DNA of 64,000 nt from Oceanospirillales bacterium (GCA_004762125.1 SIHQ01000004.1:171488-235487); one strand, 5' to 3'; shown: positions 1 through 9,743, numbered from the stretch's first letter. The notes: generated by a model from the letters alone, not told the origin. Numbers and translations: made by a program.

Positions 1-987
1 AGCACTTCTTATTCACAGTTACTGATGGCTGCATATCCTGACAGAATCGCCCAGCGCCGTGGTCAATCTCATCAATACTTGATGAACTCCGGACAGGGAA
101 TTGAACTGAGTATGGATGACCCTCTCTGCAATTCTGAATATCTTGTAGTTCCAGCCATTGGCGGAGCCAGCCAGCGATCCAACGCCAACATTTTCCTGGC
201 CTGCGCTACTGATCGAAATGAGATCCATGAATCACTGGGCGACCAGATTTCAGAGCAAGCCTGTACTCGCTGGGACAGCCGCCAGCAGAGAGTTGTATCC
301 AACGTTGAAACTCGACTGGGAGCTTTGATATTGGAGCAACAGTCTTTAAAAAAACCTGAACCCGGAACTATATGTGCCGCCATGCAAATGGGTATTCTTG
401 AAGCCGGCCTTAACGTTTTACCCTGGAATAAAGAATCAGAGCAATTCAGAACCCGAATCGGCTTCCTTGCCCGCTTTAATGATGCTATTAACGAGCAATT
501 TCCAAACACTTCTGACCCAGCCCTGCTCAACGATATGGCAAACTGGCTCGCCCCATTCCTCGATGACTGTACTCGTTATGAGCACCTGAAAAAGTTGAAT
601 ATGAAAGAGATACTGTTAAGCATGCTGAGCTGGCCACAACAACAGCTCCTCAATGAACAGGCTCCAGAACGTTTGCAGGTACCCAGTGGCTCACGGATTT
701 TTATCAATTATAAAAACCTTGAAGAACCAAAGGTTTCAGCCCGATTGCAGGAACTCTTTGGAATGCTGGATACACCGGTTATAGGCTTTGGCAAACAGCC
801 TGTTACCATTGAAATACTTTCCCCTGCTCAACGGCCGGTACAAATCACTAAAGACCTGAAAAGCTTCTGGCAGAACACTTACTCCGAAGTCAGAAAAGAC
901 CTTAAAGGCCGATACCCAAAACATTATTGGCCCGATGATCCCATGCAAGCTGAAGCCACACGATTTGTTCGGCCAAGAAAGAGCTAA
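1..987 (+). CDS. hrpB: ATP-dependent helicase HrpB, C-terminal part (5' end outside window)
   Basis: The reading frame is open from base 1, so the gene starts upstream and only about the last 328 codons are seen. The segment begins in the region where HrpB proteins read LALAYPDRIAQRR (here LLMAAYPDRIAQRR) and ends in the typical HrpB C-terminal block, with RPVQITKDLKSFW and GRYPKHYWPDDP close to the end. HrpB is a DEAH-box RNA/DNA helicase-like ATPase of proteobacteria; the helicase motifs themselves lie outside the window. The next gene starts 46 bases downstream on the same strand, so they may be co-transcribed. Family assignment rests on the C-terminal signature and is firm; the cellular role of HrpB is poorly defined. 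Confidence 0.9.
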   Translation, partial: STSYSQLLMAAYPDRIAQRRGQSHQYLMNSGQGIELSMDDPLCNSEYLVVPAIGGASQRSNANIFLACATDRNEIHESLGDQISEQACTRWDSRQQRVVSNVETRLGALILEQQSLKKPEPGTICAAMQMGILEAGLNVLPWNKESEQFRTRIGFLARFNDAINEQFPNTSDPALLNDMANWLAPFLDDCTRYEHLKKLNMKEILLSMLSWPQQQLLNEQAPERLQVPSGSRIFINYKNLEEPKVSARLQELFGMLDTPVIGFGKQPVTIEILSPAQRPVQITKDLKSFWQNTYSEVRKDLKGRYPKHYWPDDPMQAEATRFVRPRKS

Positions 988-1033
988 ACTGTTACGCTTA
1001 CCAATGCCTATAGCAAAAAAACAGGAGTGATTT

Positions 1034-1768
1034 ATGCCACGCCCTACCTATCCGGTCACTCTTGTCGCCAGACACCAACTGAGCAGTAATACCATTCAAC
1101 TGGACTTCAGAGTTGATGATAATTTCTCTTACGAGGCAGGCCAGTTTATTCAGCTGCATTTTCGCCATAACGGTGAAGACGTTAAGCGCAGTTACAGCAT
1201 TGCTAACAGCCCCTCTTCTTTTACTTCCACAGGCATTCTCGAAATAGCTCTGAGTTACGTTGACGGTGGCGTTGCTTCAGAATTTTTCTCGAACCTTGAG
1301 CAAGGTATCGAATTATCTATTGGCGGCCCCTTCGGCATTTTGACTGCTCCTAAAAAACCTTCCGGACAAGTTATTCTCGTGGGAACCGGTACAGGCATTG
1401 CTCCATACCGAGCCATGGCCGAAGAGCTAGTAGCTTTGGCAGAGAGGGGAACAAAAATATCCATACTGATGGGCGTTCGCTCCAGGAATGAATTGATCTA
1501 TTCAGCGGATCTTAAGGCGCTTGCCGACAGAAGCGATGACGTCTCTTACCTAACCTGCTTCAGCAGAGAAACAGACGTTGATTCCACTCGCGGTGAAATC
1601 AACGGTTATGTCCAAAGTCAGTTTGATACTCTGAACATCAACCCGGAATCAGATTTGGTATACCTCTGCGGAAATCCGAAAATGATTGATGACGCGACTC
1701 TGCAACTCAAAGAAATGGGACTGGGAGTCAGACAAATCAAACGTGAAAAATACGTTTTCTCAAGTTAG
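1034..1768 (+). CDS. Ferredoxin/flavodoxin-NADP+ reductase family oxidoreductase
   Basis: A 244-residue FAD-dependent reductase that would pass electrons between NAD(P)H and a ferredoxin, flavodoxin or similar partner in the cytoplasm. The FAD-binding motif RSYSIAN is at about residues 56-62, the nucleotide-binding glycine motif GTGTGIAPYRAM at about 116-127 and the C-terminal YLCGNPKMIDD at about 210-220, in the order expected for the FNR superfamily. Length is normal for Fpr-type enzymes, but the chain ends in KYVFSS rather than the usual C-terminal aromatic of Fpr, so a CDP-6-deoxy-delta-3,4-glucoseen-reductase-like or other FNR subfamily remains possible. An AGGAG ribosome site sits just before the ATG. 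Confidence 0.82.
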   Translation: MPRPTYPVTLVARHQLSSNTIQLDFRVDDNFSYEAGQFIQLHFRHNGEDVKRSYSIANSPSSFTSTGILEIALSYVDGGVASEFFSNLEQGIELSIGGPFGILTAPKKPSGQVILVGTGTGIAPYRAMAEELVALAERGTKISILMGVRSRNELIYSADLKALADRSDDVSYLTCFSRETDVDSTRGEINGYVQSQFDTLNINPESDLVYLCGNPKMIDDATLQLKEMGLGVRQIKREKYVFSS

Positions 1769-1795
1769 ATTCACTCTAGCTAAAACATCTCAGGT

Positions 1796-3019
1796 TCAGG
1801 TACGGCTGCGTTCCAGAACCACTACGATATAAAACCACAGGTTACCTACCAGAATGCCGGCCAGAACATCTCCTAGCCAGTGCACTTCAAGCATCAACCG
1901 TGATAATGCCACCAACAAAATTAAAAACATCGCCAACGAATAGCCACTGATTTTTATCAACCATTTTCTGCCCTCAGTGAACAGAAAAACGGCCAGTAAC
2001 CAGACAAAGGTTGCCTGCGTTGTGTGACCTGAAGGAAAGGAGAATTGATCAAAACCATCAAAATTCCCCGGCCTTGGCTTATCAATCAAATATTTCATAA
2101 TCCACAGCGTGGCTTCCATCCCCACCAAACCAATGGTTACTGATTGGATAGCCTGAGTATTCTTCTGCCATATCAGATAACAATAACCTGTTAGCAATGG
2201 TACCCATAACAAGCCAAGACTCCCGACCCAGGTCACTAAACCGAATAAATATACGACGATTGATACATTAAACTGAAACAGAAACTGCTGAGTTCTCAGG
2301 TTTATCTCATCCATCTGGCCACTGATATCCGTGACAGTGAGTAGTCCCAGCGCAATATTAATCAGCAGTATCATGGTAACCGGTGTCGCTAGCTGCATAC
2401 CCTTGCCTAGGCACCACCGATCAACTTGTTTGCAAATGACTGTGACAAAACAGGCGGAGAGAGCAAGAGACATCAGCAACCAATAAAAATTATCAGGCAG
2501 ATGATTTTTTAGCGCAGCACCCGTCAGAAAACCAGGAACCATATACAGGAAAGCCCAAGGTACCGCCGACAGGAAGTTAATGCTGTAAAAACGCCAGGGA
2601 CTCATCTCCATCATACCCGCAACAGCTGGAATAATCGGACGAATCGGGCCAACGAAACGGCCCAGAGCAATAGAAAGACCTCCATAGTCAGCAAAAAACT
2701 GCTCTGTTTTATCGAGCCATTCCGGATGACGATCGAAAGGCCAACTGTTTCTGACTCTTGAGTGAAGCCTGCTGCCAATCTGGAAACTGATGCCATCACC
2801 CAGCACCGCTCCCACAAAAGCCCAAACTAACATGGTTTCCATACCCATCAGTCCACTGCCTGCCAGCGCCGCTAATGCGAACAGCATCGCAACACCAGGT
2901 ACCAGGAGGCCAATAGCTAACAAAGACTCGACCAGTGCCACCAGTGCAATAACTGGCCCCAGCCAACTACTGTGGACTACCAACCAGGCGTGTATGGCCT
3001 GAAAACTATCTAACACCAC
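1796..3019 (-). CDS. DedA family / PAP2 phosphatase fusion membrane protein
   Basis: A 407-residue polytopic membrane protein made of two domains. Residues about 1-200 are a DedA/SNARE-associated (VTT) domain, with the glycine- and proline-rich re-entrant loop around GRFVGPIRPIIPAVAGMM. Residues about 210-400 are a PAP2-type acid phosphatase with all three catalytic blocks: KYLIDKPRPGN, FPSGHTTQATF and SRLMLEVHWLGDV. DedA proteins act as flippases for undecaprenyl phosphate or phospholipids, and PAP2 enzymes dephosphorylate lipid pyrophosphates, so the fusion probably couples lipid-carrier dephosphorylation with transbilayer movement. LssY/YbbO-like bifunctional proteins of this layout occur in proteobacteria. 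It converges with the preceding gene, with 27 bases between stops. Confidence 0.88.
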   Translation of the reverse strand: MVLDSFQAIHAWLVVHSSWLGPVIALVALVESLLAIGLLVPGVAMLFALAALAGSGLMGMETMLVWAFVGAVLGDGISFQIGSRLHSRVRNSWPFDRHPEWLDKTEQFFADYGGLSIALGRFVGPIRPIIPAVAGMMEMSPWRFYSINFLSAVPWAFLYMVPGFLTGAALKNHLPDNFYWLLMSLALSACFVTVICKQVDRWCLGKGMQLATPVTMILLINIALGLLTVTDISGQMDEINLRTQQFLFQFNVSIVVYLFGLVTWVGSLGLLWVPLLTGYCYLIWQKNTQAIQSVTIGLVGMEATLWIMKYLIDKPRPGNFDGFDQFSFPSGHTTQATFVWLLAVFLFTEGRKWLIKISGYSLAMFLILLVALSRLMLEVHWLGDVLAGILVGNLWFYIVVVLERSRT

Positions 3020-3330
3020 TCAATCCGCCCTATCGTTGAGTAAATCCATCTACCTGCAGCCACGAGAAGAAGTTACGTACAATAACCTGACATCTTTCCA
3101 GATAACGTTCCTTTATGACACCAGAACGTTAACTAAAATTCAGAACATTACCTTATGCTCAGCTCAGTCTTAATCCGGACCTATATCAATCTGCTCTCTT
3201 CAAGCTTGGCTATTCCGAGCTAGCCCGTTATTGTGATGGAAGAAACCTTGAGTATTCGAAAATAGACGGCATAGGCCAACCTATTGGCCTGCTTTTCCAG
3301 TACTCAACGATAAGACGTCAGGAATAAATC
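3020..3330. other. Intergenic region (311 bp) with a terminator-like hairpin
   Basis: No coding frame can be supported here. It lies between the divergent DedA-PAP2 and deacetylase genes and should hold promoters for both. A perfect 7-bp inverted repeat, AGGCCAA/TTGGCCT with a 4-base loop, lies at 3273-3290 and is followed by GCTTTTCC. On the plus strand this resembles a weak intrinsic terminator or leader hairpin about 40 bases before the deacetylase start. Confidence 0.45.
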
Positions 3331-4395
3331 ATGAAACAATTACTGAAGGGACTCTGTAGCGCCCTTATCATCCATTCTGCCGCAGTATCGGCAGCTGATA
3401 GTGCCGTGTTTCTGCAGTATCACCATGTCAGCGACAAGACTCCTGCTGTCACCAGTATCAGACCTGATCGATTCAAGGAGCACCTCAATTACCTTGATAG
3501 CAATGGGTACCAGGTAAAAGATATCGTTGAAACCACCAAAGCTATCCAGAATGGCAAAAGTTTGCCGGATAAGACCGTTGTTATCACTTTTGATGATGCT
3601 TATCTGAATATCTATGAAAATGCGTTTCCGCTCTTAAAAGAGAAGGGCTGGCCATTCACTCTATTTGTTAGCACCGAGCCTGTTGATCGCAACTTTGGCA
3701 AATTCCTGAATTGGGATCAGCTACGTGAAATGGCTGAATCAGGTGCCACTATTGCTAACCATACCGTCAGTCATGATCACCTTCCTGAAAAGCTGGATAA
3801 AGAAACCAATGATCAATGGCTGGCACGAATCAGACAAGATATTGAAACGTCCGAGGCCCGTATAAGAGATAAGACAGAGCAAAGCGTTAAAATACTGGCC
3901 TGGCCTTTTGGTGAAACAGCTCCTGAACTTCGAGCCTTGATCAAAGAAATGGGTTTTATAGGTTTTGGTCAACAGTCCGGCGCCGTTGGCCCACTGTCTG
4001 ACTTTACACGTTTGCCCAGATACCCCATGTCCGGAAACTACAGCTCCTTAAACGGGTTCAAAACCAAAATAAAAACTCTGCCATTGCCTGTCACGGAGCG
4101 TCTTCCTGACACGGCCATTATCTCTGATGACAATCTCAAGCCAGCCATGGAGGTGACGCTTGAAAGCGGTAACTATCAGAAGAAACAGCTGCGCTGCTAT
4201 GCCACTGGTCAAGGTGAACTTGAAGTGGATTGGCTGGATGAATCAAGAAGCCGTTTTATTACTCGAGCCAAAGCGCCCTTGCCAGTAGGCAGAAGTCGCT
4301 ATAATTGCACAGCCCCTTCTAATAGCGGCAAGCAGTACTACTGGTACTCACACCAGTGGTTAAGGTTTGCAGCCAACGGCAAAGCCATCGATTAA
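3331..4395 (+). CDS. Exported polysaccharide deacetylase (NodB fold)
   Basis: A 354-residue protein with a Sec signal peptide (about residues 1-21, cleavage near VSAAD). The NodB homology domain follows: HHVS near residue 31, the metal-binding TFDDA near residue 87, NHTVSHDHL near residue 145 (two further metal-ligand histidines) and LAWPFGE near residue 190. The family removes N- or O-acetyl groups from chitin, PNAG-like polymers or peptidoglycan; this layout resembles PgaB/IcaB N-terminal domains. Residues after about 260 form a separate C-terminal region without a recognised signature. The following cytochrome c lipoprotein starts 9 bases downstream, so both are probably one transcript. 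Confidence 0.85.
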   Translation: MKQLLKGLCSALIIHSAAVSAADSAVFLQYHHVSDKTPAVTSIRPDRFKEHLNYLDSNGYQVKDIVETTKAIQNGKSLPDKTVVITFDDAYLNIYENAFPLLKEKGWPFTLFVSTEPVDRNFGKFLNWDQLREMAESGATIANHTVSHDHLPEKLDKETNDQWLARIRQDIETSEARIRDKTEQSVKILAWPFGETAPELRALIKEMGFIGFGQQSGAVGPLSDFTRLPRYPMSGNYSSLNGFKTKIKTLPLPVTERLPDTAIISDDNLKPAMEVTLESGNYQKKQLRCYATGQGELEVDWLDESRSRFITRAKAPLPVGRSRYNCTAPSNSGKQYYWYSHQWLRFAANGKAID

Positions 4396-4403
4396 GGTGA
4401 TTT

Positions 4404-4760
4404 ATGACAAAATCGTTTCGGAATTACGCTCTGATCTCATTTTTAATATTGATTTCAGGTTGCTCAGAGCAGAAACCGGAGCGCTCGGTCATTCAGATGA
4501 CTCCAGAGCTGACTGCCGCCAGAAACAAAGCTCTCGTTCTCTGTGCTGGCTGCCATGGCCCTGAAGGTATGGGCACCGCTGATTTTAATCCCAACCTAGC
4601 CTGTCAGAAACAAGTTTATATGACCAAACAGCTGAACGACTACCGGGAAGGTAAGCGGACCAATCACCCTTCTATGACTGCTATTTCCAGAATGCTGAGT
4701 CCACAGGAAGTCAATGATATTAGCCTTTGGTATTCACTCCAAAATTGCATAAGTGATTGA
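4404..4760 (+). CDS. Small c-type cytochrome lipoprotein
   Basis: A 118-residue protein with a lipoprotein signal: lipobox ISGC at about residues 17-20, so it should be anchored to a membrane through Cys20. One haem-binding CAGCH motif is at about residues 48-52, followed by GPEGMG, and a distal methionine region is at PSMTAISRML. The size and motifs match single-haem cytochrome c class I domains (cytochrome c553/c4-like half). It would carry one electron in the periplasm. It follows the deacetylase gene by 9 bases; the functional link between them is not obvious. Confidence 0.82.
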   Translation: MTKSFRNYALISFLILISGCSEQKPERSVIQMTPELTAARNKALVLCAGCHGPEGMGTADFNPNLACQKQVYMTKQLNDYREGKRTNHPSMTAISRMLSPQEVNDISLWYSLQNCISD

Positions 4761-4872
4761 TAATTAACATTTAAGTATCCCTAACAGCTCCGTCAGTCAT
4801 ATCTTCTTGCACCCGTGACATACTGCCAGTCGTTAAAAAACCATTGGTAAAAACATTCACAGGGGGTGAATT

Positions 4873-5505
4873 ATGAGCGTAAGTTATGATGCGGTGATAC
4901 GCAGAGAACCATTCTTGGTTCAGCTGGGAGAACAAGGTGGAGGAGCTTTAACCAGCTGCTCTGAAAAAGCAGCCCGAGCATTAAAGAAAGCAGCTAAAGC
5001 TGCATGCTGGGTAGGCCGGAGTATCTACAACACAAAAGGCATTAAAAGCATCAGGAACACTGTTAGCTATTACTGCCAAGAGCGACCTTATGTTGGTAGA
5101 CCATTAAAAGATTGGGGCAAAGTGGCTGCGGTCTACACCCAATCTATTCTGGCTGGCTCTCTGGTTGGCTGTGGAGCCGGGGGCATGGTAGGCCTGTTTG
5201 CTTCTACCGGCAACGTCCCTATCACGTTCTGTACAGCTACAGTTGGCGCCTTTTTCGGAGCAGGGATTGGTGTTATTGATGCCATGCGTACTGTTTCAGA
5301 TAAAGAGAAATTAGGAGACATAGGCAAAAAGATCACCTACCAACAGTTCATACTGAACCGAGCTGAGCAATACAAGGAGCAGCAATTAGAACTGGTTGAG
5401 CAACAAAAATCGGAGCTAAAGGCAAAACAGACAGAATCATTGGTTGAGCCGAGGCTACTCTCAAACTCAAAACGTCAGCCCGTCACCTCAAAAACTGCTC
5501 AATAA
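4873..5505 (+). CDS. Hypothetical protein with glycine-zipper-like membrane segment
   Basis: A 210-residue protein of no recognised family. It has an alanine- and lysine-rich stretch at about residues 35-55, then two adjoining hydrophobic, glycine-rich segments at about residues 88-136 (such as SLVGCGAGGMVGLFAS and GAFFGAGIGVIDAM) that look like a glycine-zipper hairpin, and a charged glutamine/lysine-rich C-terminal helix. It may be a small membrane-associated or pore-like protein. A strong GGGGGTG ribosome site precedes the ATG, and a good intrinsic terminator follows, so it is probably a single-gene unit. Confidence 0.55.
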   Translation: MSVSYDAVIRREPFLVQLGEQGGGALTSCSEKAARALKKAAKAACWVGRSIYNTKGIKSIRNTVSYYCQERPYVGRPLKDWGKVAAVYTQSILAGSLVGCGAGGMVGLFASTGNVPITFCTATVGAFFGAGIGVIDAMRTVSDKEKLGDIGKKITYQQFILNRAEQYKEQQLELVEQQKSELKAKQTESLVEPRLLSNSKRQPVTSKTAQ

Positions 5506-5511
5506 CTCTAT

Positions 5512-5540
5512 GGAGGGCTCTCGCCCTCCTTTTCTTTTTC
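5512..5540 (+). terminator. Rho-independent terminator
   Basis: GGAGGGC at 5512-5518 pairs with GCCCTCC at 5523-5529 around a 4-base loop, followed by TTTTCTTTTTC. It ends the transcript of the gene at 4873-5505. Confidence 0.85.
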
Positions 5541-5622
5541 ATGACTTGCTAAGCCCGAAGATGGAACTAACTTTATTTATATAGGGAATAATATTAAAAC
5601 TCGGGAATAAGTGAAGTTCGCC

Positions 5623-5931
5623 ATGAATGAAGATACCGTCAAAAAGCTGGCCCTGATCATTGCCGCTAACTGCACCAGAGAGTCTGTACTGGAAGAAACC
5701 CTGAAAAAAGGTGCTTTGGAGCAAAGTGACCTGGACACCTTCAATAAACAAATGTCTGATCGCTTGTATACCTTTCTGACCTATCTGCTTAATAAGCCGG
5801 CTGATGAATATTCTGTGATGATGGGTGAGCTGTCCAAGCACTTCCCGGAAAGCTGGGGTATGCCCGATCTGGATCAGGGATTTATGAATGTGATCAATCA
5901 GCCGCCGGCATCTCCTCCCACGGCACACTAA
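5623..5931 (+). CDS. Hypothetical protein, about 102 residues
   Basis: A small, soluble, mostly helical protein (MNEDTVKKLALIIAANC at the start, a proline-rich tail PPASPPTAH) that I do not recognise. A GTG four codons upstream (5611), with GGGA before it, is an alternative start giving 106 residues; I prefer the ATG at 5623, preceded by GTGAAG, but the choice is uncertain. The next gene starts 27 bases downstream on the same strand, which suggests co-transcription. Confidence 0.5.
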   Translation: MNEDTVKKLALIIAANCTRESVLEETLKKGALEQSDLDTFNKQMSDRLYTFLTYLLNKPADEYSVMMGELSKHFPESWGMPDLDQGFMNVINQPPASPPTAH

Positions 5932-5958
5932 GCAGTTTCTGGTTAAGCAGTTATTCTG

Positions 5959-6912
5959 ATGACCACACCAAATGATATAAAAACCATGACTCAGATATCT
6001 GTAAACAAACTTGGTCTGCTCATTATCCTGTTGTGCCTCACCATTTTATGTCAGGCCAATATTCTGCCTCGAAAAGCAGTCAAACACCTTCCTCTTCCTC
6101 AGCCCGAGCTGGTTTCAACGCTTTCCGAACTTATGAAGCTTCTTGATATTCCTCACAAGAAGACACTGCGTTCTACTATCAAAGCCAGTCAGGTCTGGAG
6201 AAGAAAACCTGACCAGGAACGTTGGGAAGTACCTGATCTGCAATTAACACCGGAAAAACAACAAAAAGTAATGAAGTTGCTGTCCAAACTGGGATTGACG
6301 AATGAAATCATGCCTGAACCAAAACAATTCCGGTATGCCGTCATACTCTCGGGAACAGCTCCAAGAATGCGTTTTAGACTACAACAATTAGTTAAAAACT
6401 GGCAGGCTGGAGTCAGATTCGACAACATCATATTTCTCACCAGCCAACGGATTCTAAACCCTGAAATCGATGAGATTGATGAACTAGTGGTCAGTACCAT
6501 CGGCTCACACAGAACGACCTCTGAAAAAGCCAAGGCACTGCCCGCAACCGAATTCGAAGCAGCCCGTATGGTCTTCCTCAGCACTCCTATGCCGGATGAA
6601 ATGAAAAAACTAAAAATTCATTACACATCCACTCCCAGAGATTGGACAGGTTCTCGTTGGCAGCGAAAAAACACACGTCAAGGAATACAAGACTGGCTGT
6701 CAACACATCCGGAGGCAGGCAGTGTTTTGATCGTTTCCAACCAGCCTCATGTTCTTTATCAGGGAGAAGTGGCATACCAAGAATTCCCTGAAAACTTTCC
6801 AGTTTATATAACCGGAGAGGCAATTACATTGGATAACCCTCATCTGATTCACTACCTTGATGCCCTCGCCTTATGGCTTCATAATCTGGAATTCAGGCTA
6901 AACAATGACTAA
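5959..6912 (+). CDS. Hypothetical exported protein, first of a tandem pair
   Basis: A 317-residue protein with an N-terminal hydrophobic segment (about residues 18-33, LGLLIILLCLTILCQA) that looks like a signal peptide. The mature part has two conserved blocks shared with the next, broken paralogue: SQVWRRKPDQERWEVP near residue 75 and NTRQGIQDWL...LIVSNQPHVLYQ near residues 238-275, ending in a LDALALWLHNL block. The strings VILSGTAPRMRFRL and VSNQPHVLYQGEV recall the nucleotide-free Rossmann-like DUF218/YdcF family, but this is only a weak resemblance. An ATG at 5986 is a possible alternative start. Function unknown. Confidence 0.55.
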   Translation: MTTPNDIKTMTQISVNKLGLLIILLCLTILCQANILPRKAVKHLPLPQPELVSTLSELMKLLDIPHKKTLRSTIKASQVWRRKPDQERWEVPDLQLTPEKQQKVMKLLSKLGLTNEIMPEPKQFRYAVILSGTAPRMRFRLQQLVKNWQAGVRFDNIIFLTSQRILNPEIDEIDELVVSTIGSHRTTSEKAKALPATEFEAARMVFLSTPMPDEMKKLKIHYTSTPRDWTGSRWQRKNTRQGIQDWLSTHPEAGSVLIVSNQPHVLYQGEVAYQEFPENFPVYITGEAITLDNPHLIHYLDALALWLHNLEFRLNND

Positions 6913-6984
6913 GAAAATCAGAGGGATTAATCTGAAGCCGATAGCCGAAAAACAAACAACCTGTTCATAAAAACTAATCCCTTA

Positions 6985-7761
6985 ATGAAAGAGAATGTTT
7001 TTTACAACACTTCGCGCACCTTACCTGAGTTTTCTGAATCACTACAAACGGTCACCGACATCCTGGATGTTCCTCACACAAAATCGCCAACCAGCATCAT
7101 TGAAGCCAGTCAGATCTGGCGTCGACAACCCGACCAGGAACGTTGGGAACTGCCAGAACTACCGTTGAGAAACCTTCAAAGAAAACAGCTAATAAACAAA
7201 TTGAAAGAACTTGGTTTTATTTCAGAAATTAAACCTCGGAAATTTAATTATCACTGAGGGATGTCTACCGGCGCTGTTTTCGTTAAAAGTGGTAATGCCA
7301 TTTTTGCCACTTTTTTGGGTGGCAATACAGTATCTGAATTGTCAGTAAGTGACCTTTTTCGAGATTTAGCCGTATTTCCACTATTAGTTGAGACAGCGCC
7401 ATGTCTACCGTTGACAGAAACAGAAGGCGCTGTACGTCTTTATGAAAGCTATGACCTACCAAAAGATATACAACAACTGCCAGTAGAATTTATTGATACA
7501 CCTGCCACCTGGAATGGTGAATATTGGCGAAGGGCAAATACCAGAGATACATTAAAAGCCTGGTTAAATCAGAGCCCCGAAAACGGTAAAACTCTGGTTG
7601 TTTCAGACCAGCCTAACTCACTCTATCAACTGGAAGTGGTTAGACAGGAACTGCCAACGACATTTTCAATTGAAATGACGGCAGACAAAGCCAGCGACGA
7701 AATCCCTGTCGCCCTCTATCTTGATACAATGGCTCTTTGGCTGCACAATCTAAACAAATAA
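6985..7761 (+). pseudogene. Paralogue of the upstream gene, split by one in-frame TGA
   Basis: Two open segments, 6985-7257 and 7261-7761, are in the same frame and separated only by the TGA at 7255-7257. The first part matches the upstream protein around SQIWRRQPDQERWELP; the second matches its C-terminal half (NTRDTLKAWL, VVSDQPNSLYQLEV, LDTMALWLHNL). Together they make one protein parallel to the 5959-6912 product. The middle part has diverged strongly, and the copy lacks the signal peptide of its neighbour. The simplest reading is a degenerating tandem duplicate; a split gene with an internal ATG at 7261 or stop-codon readthrough cannot be excluded. Confidence 0.65.
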
Positions 7762-7762
7762 A

Positions 7763-8377
7763 TCAGCTGATGTAACTTTCTCCCCAGCGAGGCATCAGTT
7801 CCTGATTCATATCCAGCTGTTGCATGATTCTGGCTACCATAAAGTCCACCATATCTTCCACTGTCTTCGGCTTGTTATAAAAGCCCGGTGATGCTGGCAG
7901 GATGATAGCTCCTACACGTGTCAGCTTTAACATGTTTTCCAGATGAATTTCTGACAAAGGAGATTCACGGTGCACCAGAATCAGTTGTCGTCTTTCTTTC
8001 AAAACAACATCTGCAGCCCTTTCAATCAGATTGTTACTGGCTCCGCACGCTATTGCGGACAAGGTTCCGGAACTGCAAGGACAGATCACCATCTTTGAAG
8101 GCGCGCCACTGCCAGAGGCTACCGGCGACATCCAGTCTTCATGGCTAAGTACCGTTAACTGCCCTTCTTTCGCTGAAGAGAAATCTTCAAGATAAGCCTG
8201 GAATTCCTGGTCACTCTCAGGAAGCACCAAAGATGTTTCGGTATTTATAACAACTTTCGCCGCTCTGGAGACAAGACAGAAAACCTGCGCCTCTGAAGCA
8301 ATCAGACATTGCAGAAGTCTGAGGCCATACTGGGCACCTGAAGCACCCGTAATTGCCAGTGTAATACGTTCAGCCAA
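7763..8377 (-). CDS. ubiX: Flavin prenyltransferase UbiX
   Basis: A 204-residue flavoprotein that makes prenylated FMN, the cofactor of the UbiD decarboxylase in ubiquinone synthesis. The N-terminal [13 protein letters not shown] motif, [14 protein letters not shown] near residue 107, the [15 protein letters not shown] block near 138 and [19 protein letters not shown] near 170 are all characteristic of UbiX. It overlaps the end of mpl by 8 bases and follows it on the same strand, the order commonly seen in gammaproteobacteria (mpl-ubiX). Confidence 0.95.
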   Translation of the reverse strand: MAERITLAITGASGAQYGLRLLQCLIASEAQVFCLVSRAAKVVINTETSLVLPESDQEFQAYLEDFSSAKEGQLTVLSHEDWMSPVASGSGAPSKMVICPCSSGTLSAIACGASNNLIERAADVVLKERRQLILVHRESPLSEIHLENMLKLTRVGAIILPASPGFYNKPKTVEDMVDFMVARIMQQLDMNQELMPRWGESYIS

Positions 8378-9743
8378 GCTGTTTTTCCTTTCTTAATACA
8401 TCCACCAGCCGCTGATGAATACCTTCAAAACCACCATTACTCATAATCACCAGATGGTCACCTGCTTTCGCATTTTCAACTACCTGGTCGATGATAGTTT
8501 GAGTTGAGTTCATCACCTCGGCAGGCACAGGGCTTTTACCAAGCAGTGAGCCCAGTTTCCAGTCAATATTTTCCGGTTGATACCAGATCACACTGGACGC
8601 ATCACTGGTCGAAGCCATCAATGTATCTTTATGAACGCCCATGGTCATGGTATTTGACCTTGGCTCGATAATAGCGACGATATTCTGGTCAGGGTGTTTA
8701 GCTCTAAGCCCTTGCAGTGTGGTAGCAATAGCCGTTGGATGATGGGCAAAGTCATCGTAAATACAGACACCGTCGATTTCTGCCACCAATTCCATACGAC
8801 GTTTTACGCCTTTAAATCGGCTAAGTGACTCACAGGCTTGCTCCGGAATGACTCCAACATGCCTGGCAGCAGCAATGGCAGAAAGGGCATTGGCAATATT
8901 GTGATAACCGGTTTGCGGCCAATCAACTTTACCTGCCAATTGGCCATAAAAGAGAACTTCAAACTCGCTTCCATCATCTTTAAGAGTCTTGTATTGCCAT
9001 GCAGAATCTTCACTGCTTCCGATTTTTTCCAACTCTGACCAGCAACCTTTATCAATAACCTCATCAAGGGCTTTTGAGTCATCAGGTATGATAATTCGAC
9101 CGGAGCCTGGAATTGTTCTGACCAGATGATGGAATTGCTTCTGAATAGCGGCCAGATCTTCAAAAATATCAGCATGATCGTATTCAAGGTTATTCAGGAT
9201 GGCAGTACGCGGTTTGTAATGAATGAATTTGGAGCGTTTATCAAAGAAAGCGGTATCGTATTCGTCTGCTTCAACCACAAAAAAAGGTGTCTCCCCCATT
9301 CGGGCAGAAATACCAAAGTTGGCAGGAATACCACCAATCAGAAAACCCGGCGACATGCCCGCATCTTCAAGAATCCAGGCCAGCATACTACTGGTGGTGG
9401 TTTTTCCATGGGTACCGGCAGCAGCCAACACCCATTTATCCTTCAAAATATAGTCAGCAAAGAACTGTGGTCCCGATGTGTAGGGCAATCCTTTTTCAAG
9501 AACATATTCCACAGCTTCGTTGCCACGACTCATGGCGTTACCAATCACCACTAGATTCGGAGCTGGCTGAAGATGCTCGACTTTGTAGCCTTGCATAAGC
9601 TCAATACCCTGAGCTTCCAGCTGAGTACTCATGGGCGGGTAAACATTCTGATCTGAACCGGATATTTGCAGGCCAAGATCTCTGGCCAACAGAGCAAGGC
9701 TTCCCATAAAGGTGCCGCAGATACCTAAAATATGTATGTGCAT
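8370..9743 (-). CDS. mpl: UDP-N-acetylmuramate:L-Ala-gamma-D-Glu-meso-DAP ligase (murein peptide recycling)
   Basis: A 457-residue Mur-ligase-family enzyme that reattaches the tripeptide recovered from old peptidoglycan to UDP-MurNAc in the cytoplasm. It shows the N-terminal [14 protein letters not shown], the ATP-binding [14 protein letters not shown] near residue 109, [18 protein letters not shown] near residue 158 and [15 protein letters not shown] near residue 330, the last two being characteristic of Mpl rather than MurC. Length is normal for the family. ubiX follows with an 8-base overlap. Confidence 0.95.
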   Translation of the reverse strand: MHIHILGICGTFMGSLALLARDLGLQISGSDQNVYPPMSTQLEAQGIELMQGYKVEHLQPAPNLVVIGNAMSRGNEAVEYVLEKGLPYTSGPQFFADYILKDKWVLAAAGTHGKTTTSSMLAWILEDAGMSPGFLIGGIPANFGISARMGETPFFVVEADEYDTAFFDKRSKFIHYKPRTAILNNLEYDHADIFEDLAAIQKQFHHLVRTIPGSGRIIIPDDSKALDEVIDKGCWSELEKIGSSEDSAWQYKTLKDDGSEFEVLFYGQLAGKVDWPQTGYHNIANALSAIAAARHVGVIPEQACESLSRFKGVKRRMELVAEIDGVCIYDDFAHHPTAIATTLQGLRAKHPDQNIVAIIEPRSNTMTMGVHKDTLMASTSDASSVIWYQPENIDWKLGSLLGKSPVPAEVMNSTQTIIDQVVENAKAGDHLVIMSNGGFEGIHQRLVDVLRKEKQLG

